From: an uncultured Chloroflexota bacterium
GTDB lineage: Bacteria; Chloroflexota; Dehalococcoidia; GIF9; AB-539-J10
Length of the DNA stretch: 64,000 nt
Assembly: GCA_903884455.1 (NCBI GenBank)
Contig: CAISEW010000005.1
Coordinates: 1-64,000, forward strand
Direction: 5' to 3'
Both the position numbers and the translations under genes were made by a program. Under the pieces are notes generated by a model. That model worked only from the letters and a program-made list of their open reading frames with translations, had not been told where the DNA came from and made no database searches. This document shows, in pieces, positions 53,164-64,000 of the stretch (within the stretch, counting starts at the first letter, position 1; every line of letters begins with the position of its first letter).

Positions 53164-53408
53164 TAGGCAAGAGCAACTCTTGAATGGTACATCTGCGTAT
53201 AGCTACTAGCACCTGGTTCACATTTCTGTACCAGGAAAGTACCTAGTTCATGCTGCCTTGCAGTCTCAGTAATAGCTTCAAGTTCTGAATCATAAACACC
53301 TATTACTTGACGATTTTTAATGACGATAAACTTGCCGTTGTATAGTTTGGCAAGTTCCTCTTGACTAGCTAGATAATACTTAAATTCCTCTCTCAATTGT
53401 TCAGTCAT
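53163..53408 (-). CDS. Small DUF5678-like protein
   Basis: 81 aa; [32 protein letters not shown] and then [11 protein letters not shown] follow the DUF5678 pattern (GK-x-V/I-x-I ... VVGxxxxxxEA ... FLV-x-K). Proteins of this kind often sit beside retropepsin-like genes. It could be a partner, substrate or inhibitor of the protease. Transcribed from the repeated cassette at 53504, about 100 bp upstream. Confidence 0.65.
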   Translation of the reverse strand: MTEQLREEFKYYLASQEELAKLYNGKFIVIKNRQVIGVYDSELEAITETARQHELGTFLVQKCEPGASSYTQMYHSRVALA

Positions 53409-53503
53409 AGTATTGCCCCTTAAGATATTATCATACCCACCATTTTAAGATAATACAGCATTGCTTTAGCACAAGTCAAACTAACTCCAGATAGCTCTGT
53501 TTA

Positions 53504-53549
53504 GGTAGCACTATTATACTCTGCCCTGTGTTCCTGTAGCCACTGGCTT
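53504..53549 (-). promoter_or_regulatory. Repeated promoter cassette, copy upstream of the DUF5678/retropepsin pair
   Basis: Minus strand GGCTACAGGAACACAGGGCA GAGTATAATAGTGCTACC, with TATAAT at 53518-53513. It aligns with the copy at 52456-52501, so both units may share a regulator. A partly similar stretch (GGACAGGGCAGCACACAAAA) lies near 53960. Confidence 0.6.
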
Positions 53550-53591
53550 TTCATGGTTTCATTCAGGATTTCTCCTTAAATTTGCCTGTGA

Positions 53592-53882
53592 CTAGCAGGG
53601 GTGTTTTGAACAATAAAGGCTAATAAGAGCCAAAATGTATGAAGCATTGCGACCTATGTTTTGATAGTCCGCTGGTCTCAATGATTTTGTTTCCTCATAG
53701 CGGTCAAAAATCATTTCAATTCGTCTTCTTGTGTGGGTTCTTGTGTTGCCAGTAGATACCTTATAACATAGTTTGTTATATTGGGCAGATGACAAAACAA
53801 ACTCCTTCTGTCCTCCTGCAGTCTTGATTTTTGAGCCCACTAATGACTTACAAAACTCCATAAAGGAATCAATGTTAATCAT
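53592..53882 (-). CDS. Unrecognised 96-aa protein
   Basis: No family is recognised. The product is soluble and basic in the middle (NTRTHTRRRIEMIFDRYEET) with IGRNASYILALISLYCSKHPC at the end. It is on the same strand as the retropepsin pair but separated by 180 bp. The partial cassette-like sequence near 53960 is upstream. Probably a real gene by codon pattern, but weakly supported. Confidence 0.45.
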   Translation of the reverse strand: MINIDSFMEFCKSLVGSKIKTAGGQKEFVLSSAQYNKLCYKVSTGNTRTHTRRRIEMIFDRYEETKSLRPADYQNIGRNASYILALISLYCSKHPC

Positions 53883-54062
53883 ATCAACATCCTTCTCAAT
53901 TCGTGCTCAACACTGATTATACCACTTAGTATAGTAACTTTTGTGTGCTGCCCTGTCCAATCCCCCCTATCCTTTCCCTTTTAGTACAGCATCCGTGTCC
54001 ATAGCGGATTAGCTTTGGAAGTTAGAATTGTATCCAAGAGGGTATGCGCCGTGAGCTTAGCT

Positions 54063-54473
54063 TCAGCAGCGCGGACTCACGTTATCTCTGACCCAGCCTA
54101 CTATATTATCAAGAGAGGTACCTGGTAAAAATATTTCTTTGATTCCGAGCTTCTTCAGTTTGGGAATGTCCTCTTCAGGAATGATGCCCCCACCGATGAC
54201 CATTACGTCATCTGCCTTGTTTGCTTTTAGCAGCTCGAGCACCCGCTTAAATAAGTACATATGAGCCCCGGAAAGAACGCTCAGCCCGATCAGGTCAACA
54301 TCCTCCTGTAACGCCGCAGCGACAATTTGCTCCGGCGTCTGATGCAAGCCAGTATATACCACCTCAAACCCGGCATCCCGGTAAGCCCTGGCTATAACCC
54401 TTGCTCCCCGGTCATGTCCGTCCAGGCCAGGCTTGGCCACTAGAATCCGTATCTTTCTTCCTGAGTTCACCAT
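54063..54473 (-). CDS. B12-binding subunit of acyl-CoA mutase
   Basis: From ATG 54473, 136 aa. [30 protein letters not shown] has D-x-H-x-x-G (His supplies the cobalt ligand), followed by [13 protein letters not shown] and [12 protein letters not shown]. It matches the stand-alone C-terminal subunit of methylmalonyl/isobutyryl-CoA mutases. A TTG 11 codons upstream is another start. The large subunit is the next gene upstream, 59 bp away. Confidence 0.9.
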   Translation of the reverse strand: MVNSGRKIRILVAKPGLDGHDRGARVIARAYRDAGFEVVYTGLHQTPEQIVAAALQEDVDLIGLSVLSGAHMYLFKRVLELLKANKADDVMVIGGGIIPEEDIPKLKKLGIKEIFLPGTSLDNIVGWVRDNVSPRC

Positions 54474-54531
54474 ATTGTCTTTACCTTCACTCAGTCTCAC
54501 CTTCAAGCGACAGAAATTTAGATATTAGAGT

Positions 54532-56211
54532 TCAGTAAAATCCCGGGTCTCGATACTCCCCGAAAACATCTCTCCAGACATCGCAGATTTCCTGCTCAGT
54601 AGTGTATTCCCTTACTGCCTCTATCACATAGGGCATTAAGTTTTTGTCCGTCTTGGAAGCAGCGCGAAGGTCGCTCAAAATTTGAATCACCTTGTGGTTA
54701 TCTCTCTCCTTTTTTACTTTCTGCAACCTGGCCATCTGCTTTTCTTCGACAGCTTCATCTATTTTTAGTATCTCGGGAGGTACCTTTTCTTCAATAACAT
54801 ATTTATTCACCCCCACCACGACCTTCTCCCCTTTATCTATTTGCCGCTGGTAATGATAGGCAGCATCGGCAATCTCCATTTGTGGGAAACCCTTATCAAT
54901 AGCCGCCAGCATGCCTCCCATTTCATCTATCTTATTGATGTATTCCCAGGCTTTTTCCTCCATCAGTTTGGTTAAAGACTCCACAAAATAAGAGCCTGCC
55001 AGGGGGTCTATGGTGTTAGTGACACCTATTTCATCGGCAAGGATTTGCTGGGTGCGCAGAGCAATGGTAGCAGCAAATTCAGAGGGCAAAGCCAGGGTCT
55101 CATCGAGAGCGTTGGTATGCAGAGACTGTGTTCCGCCCATGACCGCAGCCAGTGCTTCAGTGGTAGTCCTTACAATATTATTGTAGGGCTGCTGGGCGGT
55201 TAGAGAGCACCCTGCAGTTTGAGTATGAAACCTCATCCACCAGGAGCGCGGATTCTTAGCCTTGAACCTGTATCTCATAATTTCAGCCCACATCCTTCTC
55301 GCTGCCCGGAACTTGGCAATCTCTTCGAAGAAATCGAGATGAGAATTAAAGAAGAAGGAAAGACGAGGGGCAAAGGAATCAACATCCATCTTCTTCCTTT
55401 CCATGACATCCTGGACATAGGCTATCCCGTCAGCCAGGGTGAAAGCCAATTCCTGGATAGCAGTGGAACCTGCCTCCCGAATGTGATAGCCGCTAATGCT
55501 TATAGGATTCCACAGGGGAACATGCTGGGTACCGAACTCGATGGTATCGCTTATCAGCCTGATTGATGGCTCGGGCGGGAGCATAAATGTCTTCTGGGCA
55601 ATAAATTCCTTGAGCATATCGTTTTGAATTGTGCCCCCGATTTTGTCCCAGCTTATCCCCGCTTTTTCGGCAATAACCAAATACATTGCCCAGAGTACGG
55701 AGGCAGGGGGATTAATAGTCATAGAAGTAGTGACACTATCCAGAGGAATCCTATGAGTCAGAATCTCGAAATCTCTCAGGGTGTCAATAGCCACGCCACA
55801 TCTTCCACACTCACCCCTGGCCCGGGGCGAATCGCTATCATATCCCATCAAAGTGGGGAAGTCGAAGGCAGTGCTCAGCCCCGTCTCTCCTTCCTTAAGC
55901 AAGTGATGCCATCTTTTGTTAGTATCCTCGGCACTGCCCATCCCGGCAAACATGCGAAAAGTCCATTCCCTTCCTCGATACATTGTGGGTTGACAACCTC
56001 TAGTAAAGGGGAAAATGCCGGGATAGCCGATATCTTTGGCAAAATCCAGATCCTTGATATCTTCCGGAGTATAAATTTCCTTTATCTCGAGGTCGGAAAC
56101 GGTGGAAAACCTTTTCCCTTTCTCAGCCTTTTGCCTTCGGGCTTTTCCTACTTCTTTCTCCCATCCCTTCTTGCCCTCCTCCACTTCTTGCAAGGTTTTC
56201 TCTGTAAACAT
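54532..56211 (-). CDS. Acyl-CoA mutase large subunit with non-methylmalonyl substrate pocket
   Basis: About 559 aa from ATG 56211 (AAAGGGG 6 bp ahead). The TIM-barrel landmarks are present: FPFTRGCQPTMYRGREWTFR, AFDFPTLMGYDSDSPR, GGTIQNDMLKEF, ISISGYHIREAGST (His243) and NTIDPLAGSYFVE. In methylmalonyl-CoA mutase Tyr89 and Arg207 hold the free carboxylate; here the matching residues are Gln74 and Gln206. Gln at 206 matches isobutyryl-CoA mutase. So the substrate probably lacks a carboxylate on the branch. Partner subunit downstream and an acyl-CoA dehydrogenase upstream suggest branched acyl-CoA breakdown or synthesis. Confidence 0.9.
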   Translation of the reverse strand: MFTEKTLQEVEEGKKGWEKEVGKARRQKAEKGKRFSTVSDLEIKEIYTPEDIKDLDFAKDIGYPGIFPFTRGCQPTMYRGREWTFRMFAGMGSAEDTNKRWHHLLKEGETGLSTAFDFPTLMGYDSDSPRARGECGRCGVAIDTLRDFEILTHRIPLDSVTTSMTINPPASVLWAMYLVIAEKAGISWDKIGGTIQNDMLKEFIAQKTFMLPPEPSIRLISDTIEFGTQHVPLWNPISISGYHIREAGSTAIQELAFTLADGIAYVQDVMERKKMDVDSFAPRLSFFFNSHLDFFEEIAKFRAARRMWAEIMRYRFKAKNPRSWWMRFHTQTAGCSLTAQQPYNNIVRTTTEALAAVMGGTQSLHTNALDETLALPSEFAATIALRTQQILADEIGVTNTIDPLAGSYFVESLTKLMEEKAWEYINKIDEMGGMLAAIDKGFPQMEIADAAYHYQRQIDKGEKVVVGVNKYVIEEKVPPEILKIDEAVEEKQMARLQKVKKERDNHKVIQILSDLRAASKTDKNLMPYVIEAVREYTTEQEICDVWRDVFGEYRDPGFY

Positions 56212-56222
56212 AATCAGCCCCT

Positions 56223-57365
56223 TTACTTTACACCCAATACCTGGCGGGCAATTGTCCACCTTTGCATCTCCGAGGTTCCTTCATAAATCTCAGTTATTCT
56301 CTGGTCACGGTAGTAGCGTTCCACGGCAAAGTCTTTAGTATAGCCATAGCCACCGAATATCTGAACGGCTTTGTGGCAAACCCTGTGGGCTGCCTCGGAG
56401 GCAAAAAGCTTGGCCATTGCCGCTTCTTTGGGAGGAGCGTGCCCCTCTTTCTTGGTTAACCAGGCAGCCCTGTAAATCAGCAACCGGGCTGCGTCTATTT
56501 CCGTAGCCATATCAGCAATCATCCATTGGATTGCCTGCAGGCGAGCGATTTCAGCACCAAATTGTTTCCTTTCCTTAGCATAGGTCACAGCGGCGTCATA
56601 AGCGGCTTGAGCAATACCTAGTGCTTGAGCAGCTATGCTGACCCTGCTGGCGTCTATGCCTTCCAAAGCTATCCGGAAGCCTTTCCCTTCCTCCCCCAAC
56701 ATATTAGCCACAGGTATTTTACAATCATCGAAGATAAGCTCCGCCACTGAAGCAGGGTGTAAGCCCATTTTTCTCTCTATTTTGCCCACCGAGAAGCCCT
56801 TAGTACCTTTATCCACGACAAAAGCACTGAGGCCACGATAGCCCAGCGATTTGTCCTTCGTAGCAAAGGTGGTGACAAAATCAGCTTCAGCACCATTACT
56901 TATGAAAATCTTCTGGCCATTCAGAACATAATAATCGCCCTGCCGTGCGTATTTTGTCTCCATAGCCGCGACATCACTGCCAGCCATAGCTTCAGTTAAG
57001 CCAAAAGCCACTATCGCCCCATTAATTACGCGGGGGATGTAGCGCTTTTTCAGCTGTTCAGTGCCATGCATGACGATAGGATACATACCCAGACCCAGGC
57101 TAACGAGATACGCCACACCTATACCGGCACAGGCACGGGAAATCTCTTCAGTGGCTATGGCAAAAGTTAGTTCGTCCCCATTTCCCCCATATTCTTCAGG
57201 AAAGTGCACACTACACAACCCGGCGTCAGCCATCTTTTTGACAACATCGTGGGGGAACTTCTCTGTCTCATCCCACTCAGCAGCGTGGGGTGCGATTTCC
57301 CCGGCGCAAAAATCCCGTACCATGGCTTGGAACATTTTTTGTTCTTCGGTAAGTTCAAAATTCAT
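56223..57365 (-). CDS. Acyl-CoA dehydrogenase
   Basis: 380-aa FAD enzyme: FGLTEAMAGSDVAAMETKYA (FAD and substrate loop), ISNGAEADFVTTFA, RKQFGAEIARLQAIQWMIAD, and ITEIYEGTSEMQRWTIARQV with the catalytic Glu of YEGT. Length and motif place it with short/branched-chain ACADs. It is 11 bp upstream of the mutase gene, so the two probably act on related acyl-CoAs. Confidence 0.93.
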   Translation of the reverse strand: MNFELTEEQKMFQAMVRDFCAGEIAPHAAEWDETEKFPHDVVKKMADAGLCSVHFPEEYGGNGDELTFAIATEEISRACAGIGVAYLVSLGLGMYPIVMHGTEQLKKRYIPRVINGAIVAFGLTEAMAGSDVAAMETKYARQGDYYVLNGQKIFISNGAEADFVTTFATKDKSLGYRGLSAFVVDKGTKGFSVGKIERKMGLHPASVAELIFDDCKIPVANMLGEEGKGFRIALEGIDASRVSIAAQALGIAQAAYDAAVTYAKERKQFGAEIARLQAIQWMIADMATEIDAARLLIYRAAWLTKKEGHAPPKEAAMAKLFASEAAHRVCHKAVQIFGGYGYTKDFAVERYYRDQRITEIYEGTSEMQRWTIARQVLGVK

Positions 57366-57755
57366 TTCTCGCTCCTCTCCAGGCTATTTTAAAACCTTTT
57401 TGTTAAAGAGTAATCAACAACCATTGATTATCTACAGCGTCTCTGAACTTTTGTTGGCTGTAAAGGCTGATTTTACTACCCAACACTAACTACGGTCAAT
57501 TTTTTTCCTGTACCCCAACGCAGTTTCACCACCTCCACGAATCTTTCCCCCATCGCTTCGAAACCCCCCGGAAAATGTCGGGTAAGCTCCTCCAAGACCC
57601 GCCTTATTGACTTAATTATGCCGTTGAATCATTGACGGGCGGAGCTCTTTGTATTAGATTTACGTCTGTAGTATGCATATTTTAGCAACCAAAAGCGAGG
57701 GCACCTGGACTTGGCTTGAGTGCCTTAACCTCGTGCCTATTCAAGAGGGAGAGAT
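57366..57755. other. Divergent intergenic region with hppA promoter
   Basis: Gene-free. It contains the promoter TTGACG (57632-57637), 17 bp, TAGATT (57655-57660), with a leader of about 90 nt. A small stem GGGCAC/GTGCCT lies in the leader. The acyl-CoA dehydrogenase promoter is not obvious. Confidence 0.5.
57632..57660 (+). promoter_or_regulatory. Promoter of the pyrophosphatase gene
   Basis: TTGACG and TAGATT are separated by 17 bp, giving a start near 57667, 90 bp upstream of the ATG at 57756. Confidence 0.5.
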
Positions 57756-59858
<2,103 letters not shown>

Positions 59859-59892
59859 CAGCAGCAATTTGTCATTGGGGTTATTTTCGTTA

Positions 59893-59910
59893 GCTTTCTT
59901 TTGAGAAAGC
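59893..59910 (+). terminator. Short hairpin after hppA
   Basis: GCTTTCT TTTG AGAAAGC forms a 7-bp stem just after the hppA stop. No T-run follows on the plus strand, so termination is uncertain; the hairpin also overlaps the uvrA -35 box. Confidence 0.4.
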
Positions 59911-59930
59911 CTGAGCACCAATGTTACAAT
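59901..59930 (+). promoter_or_regulatory. uvrA promoter, apparently giving a leaderless message
   Basis: TTGAGA (59901-59906), 18 bp, TACAAT (59925-59930), one mismatch in each box. The expected start, 59936-59938, falls at most 3 nt before the ATG at 59939, and no Shine-Dalgarno exists. No SOS box is evident. Confidence 0.6.
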
Positions 59931-59938
59931 AAAGAATC

Positions 59939-62794
59939 ATGCCCGATACCATATTTATCAAGGGTGCCCGAGAGCACAACCTTAAGGATATAGACGTCGT
60001 TATCCCCAGGAACAAACTGGTGGTTATCACCGGTGTCTCCGGCTCAGGGAAAAGCTCTTTGGCTTTCGATACCATATATGCCGAGGGGCAGCGCCGCTAT
60101 GTAGAGTCTCTTTCTGCCTATGCCCGCCAGTTCCTGGGACAGATGGAGAAACCGGACATTGATTACATTGAAGGTCTTAGCCCGGCCATATCCATTGACC
60201 AGAAAGGGCCGCCTCATAATCCAAGGTCTACCGTGGGCACGTTGACTGAAATCTATGATTACCTCCGCCTTCTGTTTGCCCGCATTGGGCACCCCCATTG
60301 TCCTGAATGTGGCAGGGAAATTTCGCGTCAGACAGTGCAGCAAATTGTGGATGCCGTCAAAGAAATACCGCAGGGTAGCCGTATCATGATTCTGGCACCG
60401 CTCGTCAGGGACCGTAAAGGTGAGCATCAGGCGATATTAAAGGACTTGCAAAAGGCCGGGTTCGTCAGAGTTCGAGTCGATGATAAAATTTATGACCTCT
60501 CCGAGGAATTTCAGTTAGATAAGAATAAGAAGCATACCATAGAGGTAGTAGTTGACCGACTTCAGATTGAGCAAGACGAAAATGCCACTCGCCTTGCTGA
60601 CTCCATTGAGACAGCATTAAAACTGGGGTCGGGCGTGGTGCTGGTCAAAGTCCTTGATGGCGAAGAATTGCTCTTCTCGGAGCACTTTGCCTGTGTCTAT
60701 TGTGGCATAAGCCTGGGGGAAATTGCCCCCAGAACATTTAGCTTTAACAATCCCTATGGAGCTTGCCCTGCTTGCACGGGACTGGGCTGTAAATTGGAAA
60801 TTGACCCTAATTTAGTCATCCCCGACAAAGGACTGAGCCTGGCTGAGGGAGCTATTCAGCCCTGGATAAGAAATGGACAAATCAGCACCTGGTCCAGCAG
60901 TATACTGCAATCTCTGGGTCGCCGCCACGGTTTTTCTCTGTCCACACCAGTAAAGGATTTAAGCGAAGAACAACTGCGCGTGATCCTCTACGATGGCGGG
61001 GGTGAACCAGTTCCTGCCACATACGAAGATCGCTATGGCATAATGCGTCAATACTACACTAATTTCGCAGGCGTCATACCATACCTGGAGCGCCGCTATC
61101 GCGAGACGGGTTCGGACAGTGTCAGAGCGGATATTGAGCGCTATATGGCATCCACCCCCTGCCCCACCTGTCAGGGAAAGAGGCTGAAGCCAGAGTCTCT
61201 AGCTGTCACTATTGTGGACAAAAATATTATGGATGTTACCGCACTACCTATCACAGAGGCTTTAAATTGGGTGGAGCAACTAGGCGGCAAAATCAGTCCC
61301 CGGGAACTCACCATAGCTAAGCAAATTATCAAAGAGATTCAAGCTCGGTTGGGCTTTCTCAGAGATATAGGCCTGAGCTATTTAACCCTGGACCGCCCTT
61401 CAGCAACATTGAGCGGCGGTGAGGCCCAGAGAATTCGTTTAGCTACTCAGATTGGCAGCGGGCTTAGCGGTGTCCTTTATATTTGTGACGAGCCTACAGT
61501 CGGTTTGCACCCTGCCGATGGTTCCCGGCTTATAGCTACTCTGAAGCGCCTCAGAGACCTGGATAATACCATAATCATCGTAGAGCACGATGAAGCTATG
61601 ATGAGAGCTGCTGACTACATTATTGATATGGGACCCGGGGCTGGTAAACATGGGGGAGAAATTGTTGCCACAGGGACACTTCAGGACATAATGGATTGCC
61701 CCCAATCAATAACTGGACAGTACCTTAGTAGGACAAAGCAAATTCCCCTGCCACCCGAGCGTCGCTCTGGCTCAGGAAAAGAGCTAGTGATCCGAGGTGC
61801 CAGGGAGAATAACTTGAAAAACATCGATGTCCATATCCCCCTGGGCAAGTTTGTTTGCGTCACTGGTGTTTCGGGCAGCGGTAAAAGCTCTCTCATTAAC
61901 GAAGTCCTGTATAAAAGACTGGCCCGCTTCTTCTACCGAGCTAAGGAGCGGCCAGGCGAGTGTGATGGTATCATTGGCACTGAGTACATTGATAAAGTGG
62001 TTAACATTGACCAGTCGCCGATTGGCCGCACCCCGAGGAGCAACCCGGCTACTTATACCGGGACATTCACCCCTATTCGAGAACTTTTCGCCGCTGTTCC
62101 TGAAGCTAAAATGCGTGGTTATCCCCAGGGGCGCTTTTCCTTCAACGTAAAGGGGGGAAGATGCGAAGCCTGTCAGGGGGCGGGCTACGTTCAGATTGAG
62201 ATGCAATTTTTGCCCAATGTCACTGTCCCCTGCGAGGTATGCAAAGGGAAAAGATATAACCGCGAAGCGCTGGAAATTCACTTTAAAGGGAAAAACATCG
62301 CCGAAATCCTGGATATGACAGTGGACGAAGCTTTGCTTTTCTTTGACCACTTCCCTAAAATCAAAAACAAGCTGGAAACACTCCGAGACGTAGGTTTGAG
62401 GTATATTTGCCTGGGGCAGCCAGCGCCGACCCTTTCTGGAGGCGAGGCCCAGCGAGTAAAATTAGCTACTGAACTGTCCCGCCGCTCCACAGGCAAAACG
62501 CTTTATATACTGGATGAGCCAACCACCGGCCTTTCCTTCTCAGATATTGCTTGTCTCCTAGAAGTGCTACAGCGCCTGGTGGATTACGGAAACACGGTAA
62601 TTGTCATTGAGCACCACATGGATGTGGTCAAAAACGCCGATTGGGTCATTGACCTTGGCCCTAGGGCTGGTGATGAGGGAGGTTACCTTGTGGATGCTGG
62701 TACACCTGAGGCATTGACTCAAAACGATGCCTCTTTTACCGGGCAATATCTACGTGGTATATTATTAACGCAGCGGGAAAAGGTATTGACATGA
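59939..62794 (+). CDS. uvrA: Excinuclease ABC subunit A
   Basis: 951 aa, full length. Two ABC domains: Walker [10 protein letters not shown] near 34 and 641, signatures LSGGEAQR at about 495 and 835, Walker [11 protein letters not shown] and [10 protein letters not shown]. Zinc modules CPECGRE, CVYCG ... [17 protein letters not shown] and CEACQGAGY ... CEVCKGKRY. It scans DNA for damage with UvrB. The last bases overlap the HD gene start (ATGA). Confidence 0.96.
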   Translation: MPDTIFIKGAREHNLKDIDVVIPRNKLVVITGVSGSGKSSLAFDTIYAEGQRRYVESLSAYARQFLGQMEKPDIDYIEGLSPAISIDQKGPPHNPRSTVGTLTEIYDYLRLLFARIGHPHCPECGREISRQTVQQIVDAVKEIPQGSRIMILAPLVRDRKGEHQAILKDLQKAGFVRVRVDDKIYDLSEEFQLDKNKKHTIEVVVDRLQIEQDENATRLADSIETALKLGSGVVLVKVLDGEELLFSEHFACVYCGISLGEIAPRTFSFNNPYGACPACTGLGCKLEIDPNLVIPDKGLSLAEGAIQPWIRNGQISTWSSSILQSLGRRHGFSLSTPVKDLSEEQLRVILYDGGGEPVPATYEDRYGIMRQYYTNFAGVIPYLERRYRETGSDSVRADIERYMASTPCPTCQGKRLKPESLAVTIVDKNIMDVTALPITEALNWVEQLGGKISPRELTIAKQIIKEIQARLGFLRDIGLSYLTLDRPSATLSGGEAQRIRLATQIGSGLSGVLYICDEPTVGLHPADGSRLIATLKRLRDLDNTIIIVEHDEAMMRAADYIIDMGPGAGKHGGEIVATGTLQDIMDCPQSITGQYLSRTKQIPLPPERRSGSGKELVIRGARENNLKNIDVHIPLGKFVCVTGVSGSGKSSLINEVLYKRLARFFYRAKERPGECDGIIGTEYIDKVVNIDQSPIGRTPRSNPATYTGTFTPIRELFAAVPEAKMRGYPQGRFSFNVKGGRCEACQGAGYVQIEMQFLPNVTVPCEVCKGKRYNREALEIHFKGKNIAEILDMTVDEALLFFDHFPKIKNKLETLRDVGLRYICLGQPAPTLSGGEAQRVKLATELSRRSTGKTLYILDEPTTGLSFSDIACLLEVLQRLVDYGNTVIVIEHHMDVVKNADWVIDLGPRAGDEGGYLVDAGTPEALTQNDASFTGQYLRGILLTQREKVLT

Positions 62795-63351
62795 CATCAA
62801 AGCTCAACAGGGACGAAATTCTTGATTCCATCCATGGCAATGTCCAGGAGAGGAATATGATTAAGCATATGTTAGCCACCGAGGCTATTATGCGGGCTTT
62901 AGCCAGAAAGTTGGGAGAGGATGAAGAAGAGTGGGGCATTACCGGGCTCATCCACGATATTGATATGGAACTGGTTGAAGGTGATATGAGTAGCCATGGC
63001 AAATTGAGCGCCGACATCGCCCAGGAGCTTGGAGCCAATGGGACTATGGTACATGCTATTTTGTGTCATAACGAAGCTCATGGTGTTTCTCAAGAAACGA
63101 AATTGGATAAGGCCCTGTTTTGTGCTGACCCACTGAGCGGGCTAATCACTGCCGCTGCTCTGGTTCGCCCCGATAAACTGAGCGGACTGACCACCAAATC
63201 GGTAATGAAACGCTTTCGCGAAAAAAGCTTTGCTGCCGGAGTCAATCGGGAGCAAGTGGCTCAGTGTCAGAAAATCGGACTGGAACTGGAAGAGTTCATC
63301 GGCCTGGGAATCGAAGCCATGAAAGAAATCGCCTCAGAGTTGGAATTGTGA
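62791..63351 (+). CDS. HD-domain phosphohydrolase-like protein
   Basis: 186 aa; [29 protein letters not shown] with His55-Asp56 as the HD pair, then [11 protein letters not shown] and [15 protein letters not shown]. It fits small HDIG-type hydrolases of unknown nucleotide substrate. The ATGA overlap with uvrA suggests they are co-translated, which might point to a role in nucleotide or repair metabolism. Confidence 0.85.
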   Translation: MTSKLNRDEILDSIHGNVQERNMIKHMLATEAIMRALARKLGEDEEEWGITGLIHDIDMELVEGDMSSHGKLSADIAQELGANGTMVHAILCHNEAHGVSQETKLDKALFCADPLSGLITAAALVRPDKLSGLTTKSVMKRFREKSFAAGVNREQVAQCQKIGLELEEFIGLGIEAMKEIASELEL

Positions 63352-63677
63352 CACTCTTGAATTTTGTAGCACGACCTTTCAGGGTCACACAGCACGAAGC
63401 TAAAGCTCCGCACCAAATTTCTGAATATCCTCTGCTTAGAAGTGCTTAGAAGTAGGATCCCCGTGATTAGTATTTCGGATTCGGCATATGTCCAATTACC
63501 CGGATAGCGTAGATGTTTAAGCCGGAATTAAACTCTCACCATCTTCACAACCAAATTTCTATTGCTAATTGTTTGATATGTTTGATATAGTTGGGTATAT
63601 TTGGTTATGATTGGAGCCAGAGTTTTTTAGTCGGGCAGGGAAGGAAGTAGATATGATAGTAAGAAGAAAAACCGCTC
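63352..63677. other. Intergenic region with promoter for the PAS gene
   Basis: No gene. Promoter TTGATA (63573-63578), 17 bp, TATATT (63596-63601). The leader would be about 70 nt. The T/G-rich run around 63565-63610 repeats TTTGATATG units. Confidence 0.5.
63573..63601 (+). promoter_or_regulatory. Promoter of the PAS-domain gene
   Basis: TTGATA and TATATT with 17 bp between them, each one mismatch from consensus. Lies 76 bp before the ATG at 63678. Confidence 0.55.
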
Positions 63678-64000
63678 ATGAAAGAAGAAATAGAACCACC
63701 ACACAAAGAGCTAGAAGCGCTACCTAAAAGCGGAGAGATATACAGAGCCCTCGCAGCATCCTCCCGGGATGCCATACTGGGGGTGGATCGCAAAGGGACC
63801 ATAATATTCTGGAACAAAGGTGCAGAGCAAATTTTTGGCTACTCAAGCGAAGAGATACTGGGCCAGCCAGTAACCAAGTTGATTTCAGAGAAACACAGAG
63901 AGGGTCACATACTGGTACTGAGGGCTTTCTTGAGCGGAAATTGCGGGGAAACAGGGCTCATCGAAGGTGAAGCATTAAGGAAAGATGGCTCTACATTCCC
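63678..64000 (+). CDS. PAS-domain sensor protein, 5' part (runs off the window)
   Basis: The first 107 residues begin MKEEIEPPHKELEALPKSGE, then IYRALAASSRDAILGVDRKG and IIFWNKGAEQIFGYSSEEILG. These are the strands and helix of a PAS domain (I-x-x-x-D-x-x-G-x-I-x-x-W-N-x-x-A-E-x-x-F-G-Y). The output domain lies beyond 64000; histidine kinase or cyclic-dinucleotide enzyme are possible. No signal peptide, so the sensor starts in the cytoplasm. Confidence 0.8.
   Translation, partial: MKEEIEPPHKELEALPKSGEIYRALAASSRDAILGVDRKGTIIFWNKGAEQIFGYSSEEILGQPVTKLISEKHREGHILVLRAFLSGNCGETGLIEGEALRKDGSTF

Noticed and set aside
54532-56211. Simple call as methylmalonyl-CoA mutase
   Set aside because: The two residues that bind the methylmalonyl carboxylate are Gln, so the default name is likely misleading.

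Overview
The window looks like a chromosomal segment of an uncultured bacterium of the phylum Chloroflexota, most likely class Dehalococcoidia. This is inferred from gene content and protein style: a compact str-S10-spc-alpha ribosomal supercluster, zinc-binding forms of S4, S14, L24 and L36, a small zinc-ribbon protein next to a glycine-rich RRM protein, a membrane pyrophosphatase, acyl-CoA mutase subunits and a FabL-type fatty-acid operon. No 16S rRNA is present, so the assignment is provisional.

Layout. (1) 1-13 kb is an accessory region. It has two divergent phage-type HTH regulators, an MmpS-like membrane protein, 3' fragments of a tRNA-Lys gene at 1781-1825 and 12404-12445, a perfect 18-bp inverted repeat carrying the same tRNA core, gene remnants (GNAT, NadE), an MFS transporter, DUF3795 and PPOX-like proteins, and a five-gene oligopeptide-type ABC importer (6162-12178). 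An excisionase-like HTH gene follows. (2) 13-24 kb is mixed housekeeping: a TGS GTPase, an NPD/FabK-like flavoprotein, the zinc-ribbon and RRM proteins, SemiSWEET, PanE-like reductase, HAD hydrolase, six tRNAs, an OxlT-like MFS, trpS and an epoxide-hydrolase-like enzyme. (3) 24.2-43.4 kb, all minus strand, is the translation supercluster from rpsL through fusA, rpsJ, S10, spc and alpha genes to rpsI. It includes L36 and a 31-aa bS22/COX24-like protein between rplW and rplB; rpmD (L30) is not in its usual place. (4) 43.8-50.3 kb holds a U32-family gene and a type II fatty-acid operon (two hotdog proteins, plsX, acpP, fabL-like, fabF, fabG). (5) 50.6-54 kb is a second accessory patch: two tRNAs, an integrase remnant, a small membrane protein, a pilin-like protein with an extra C-terminal membrane anchor, a retropepsin/SEC-C protein with a DUF5678-like partner, and an orphan gene. 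(6) 54-57.4 kb encodes a two-subunit B12 acyl-CoA mutase and an acyl-CoA dehydrogenase. (7) 57.7-64 kb has hppA, uvrA, an HD-domain protein and the start of a PAS sensor.

The most interesting points are the bS22-like ribosomal protein inside the S10 operon, the acyl-CoA mutase whose carboxylate-binding Tyr and Arg are both Gln (so probably not a methylmalonyl-CoA mutase), duplicated promoter/operator cassettes at 45.1/45.3 kb and 52.5/53.5 kb, the retropepsin/DUF5678 pair, the LexA-fold regulator lacking its catalytic dyad, and the tRNA-Lys-derived repeats bracketing the 10.6-kb transporter island. All functional calls rest on reading motifs by eye; no database search was run.
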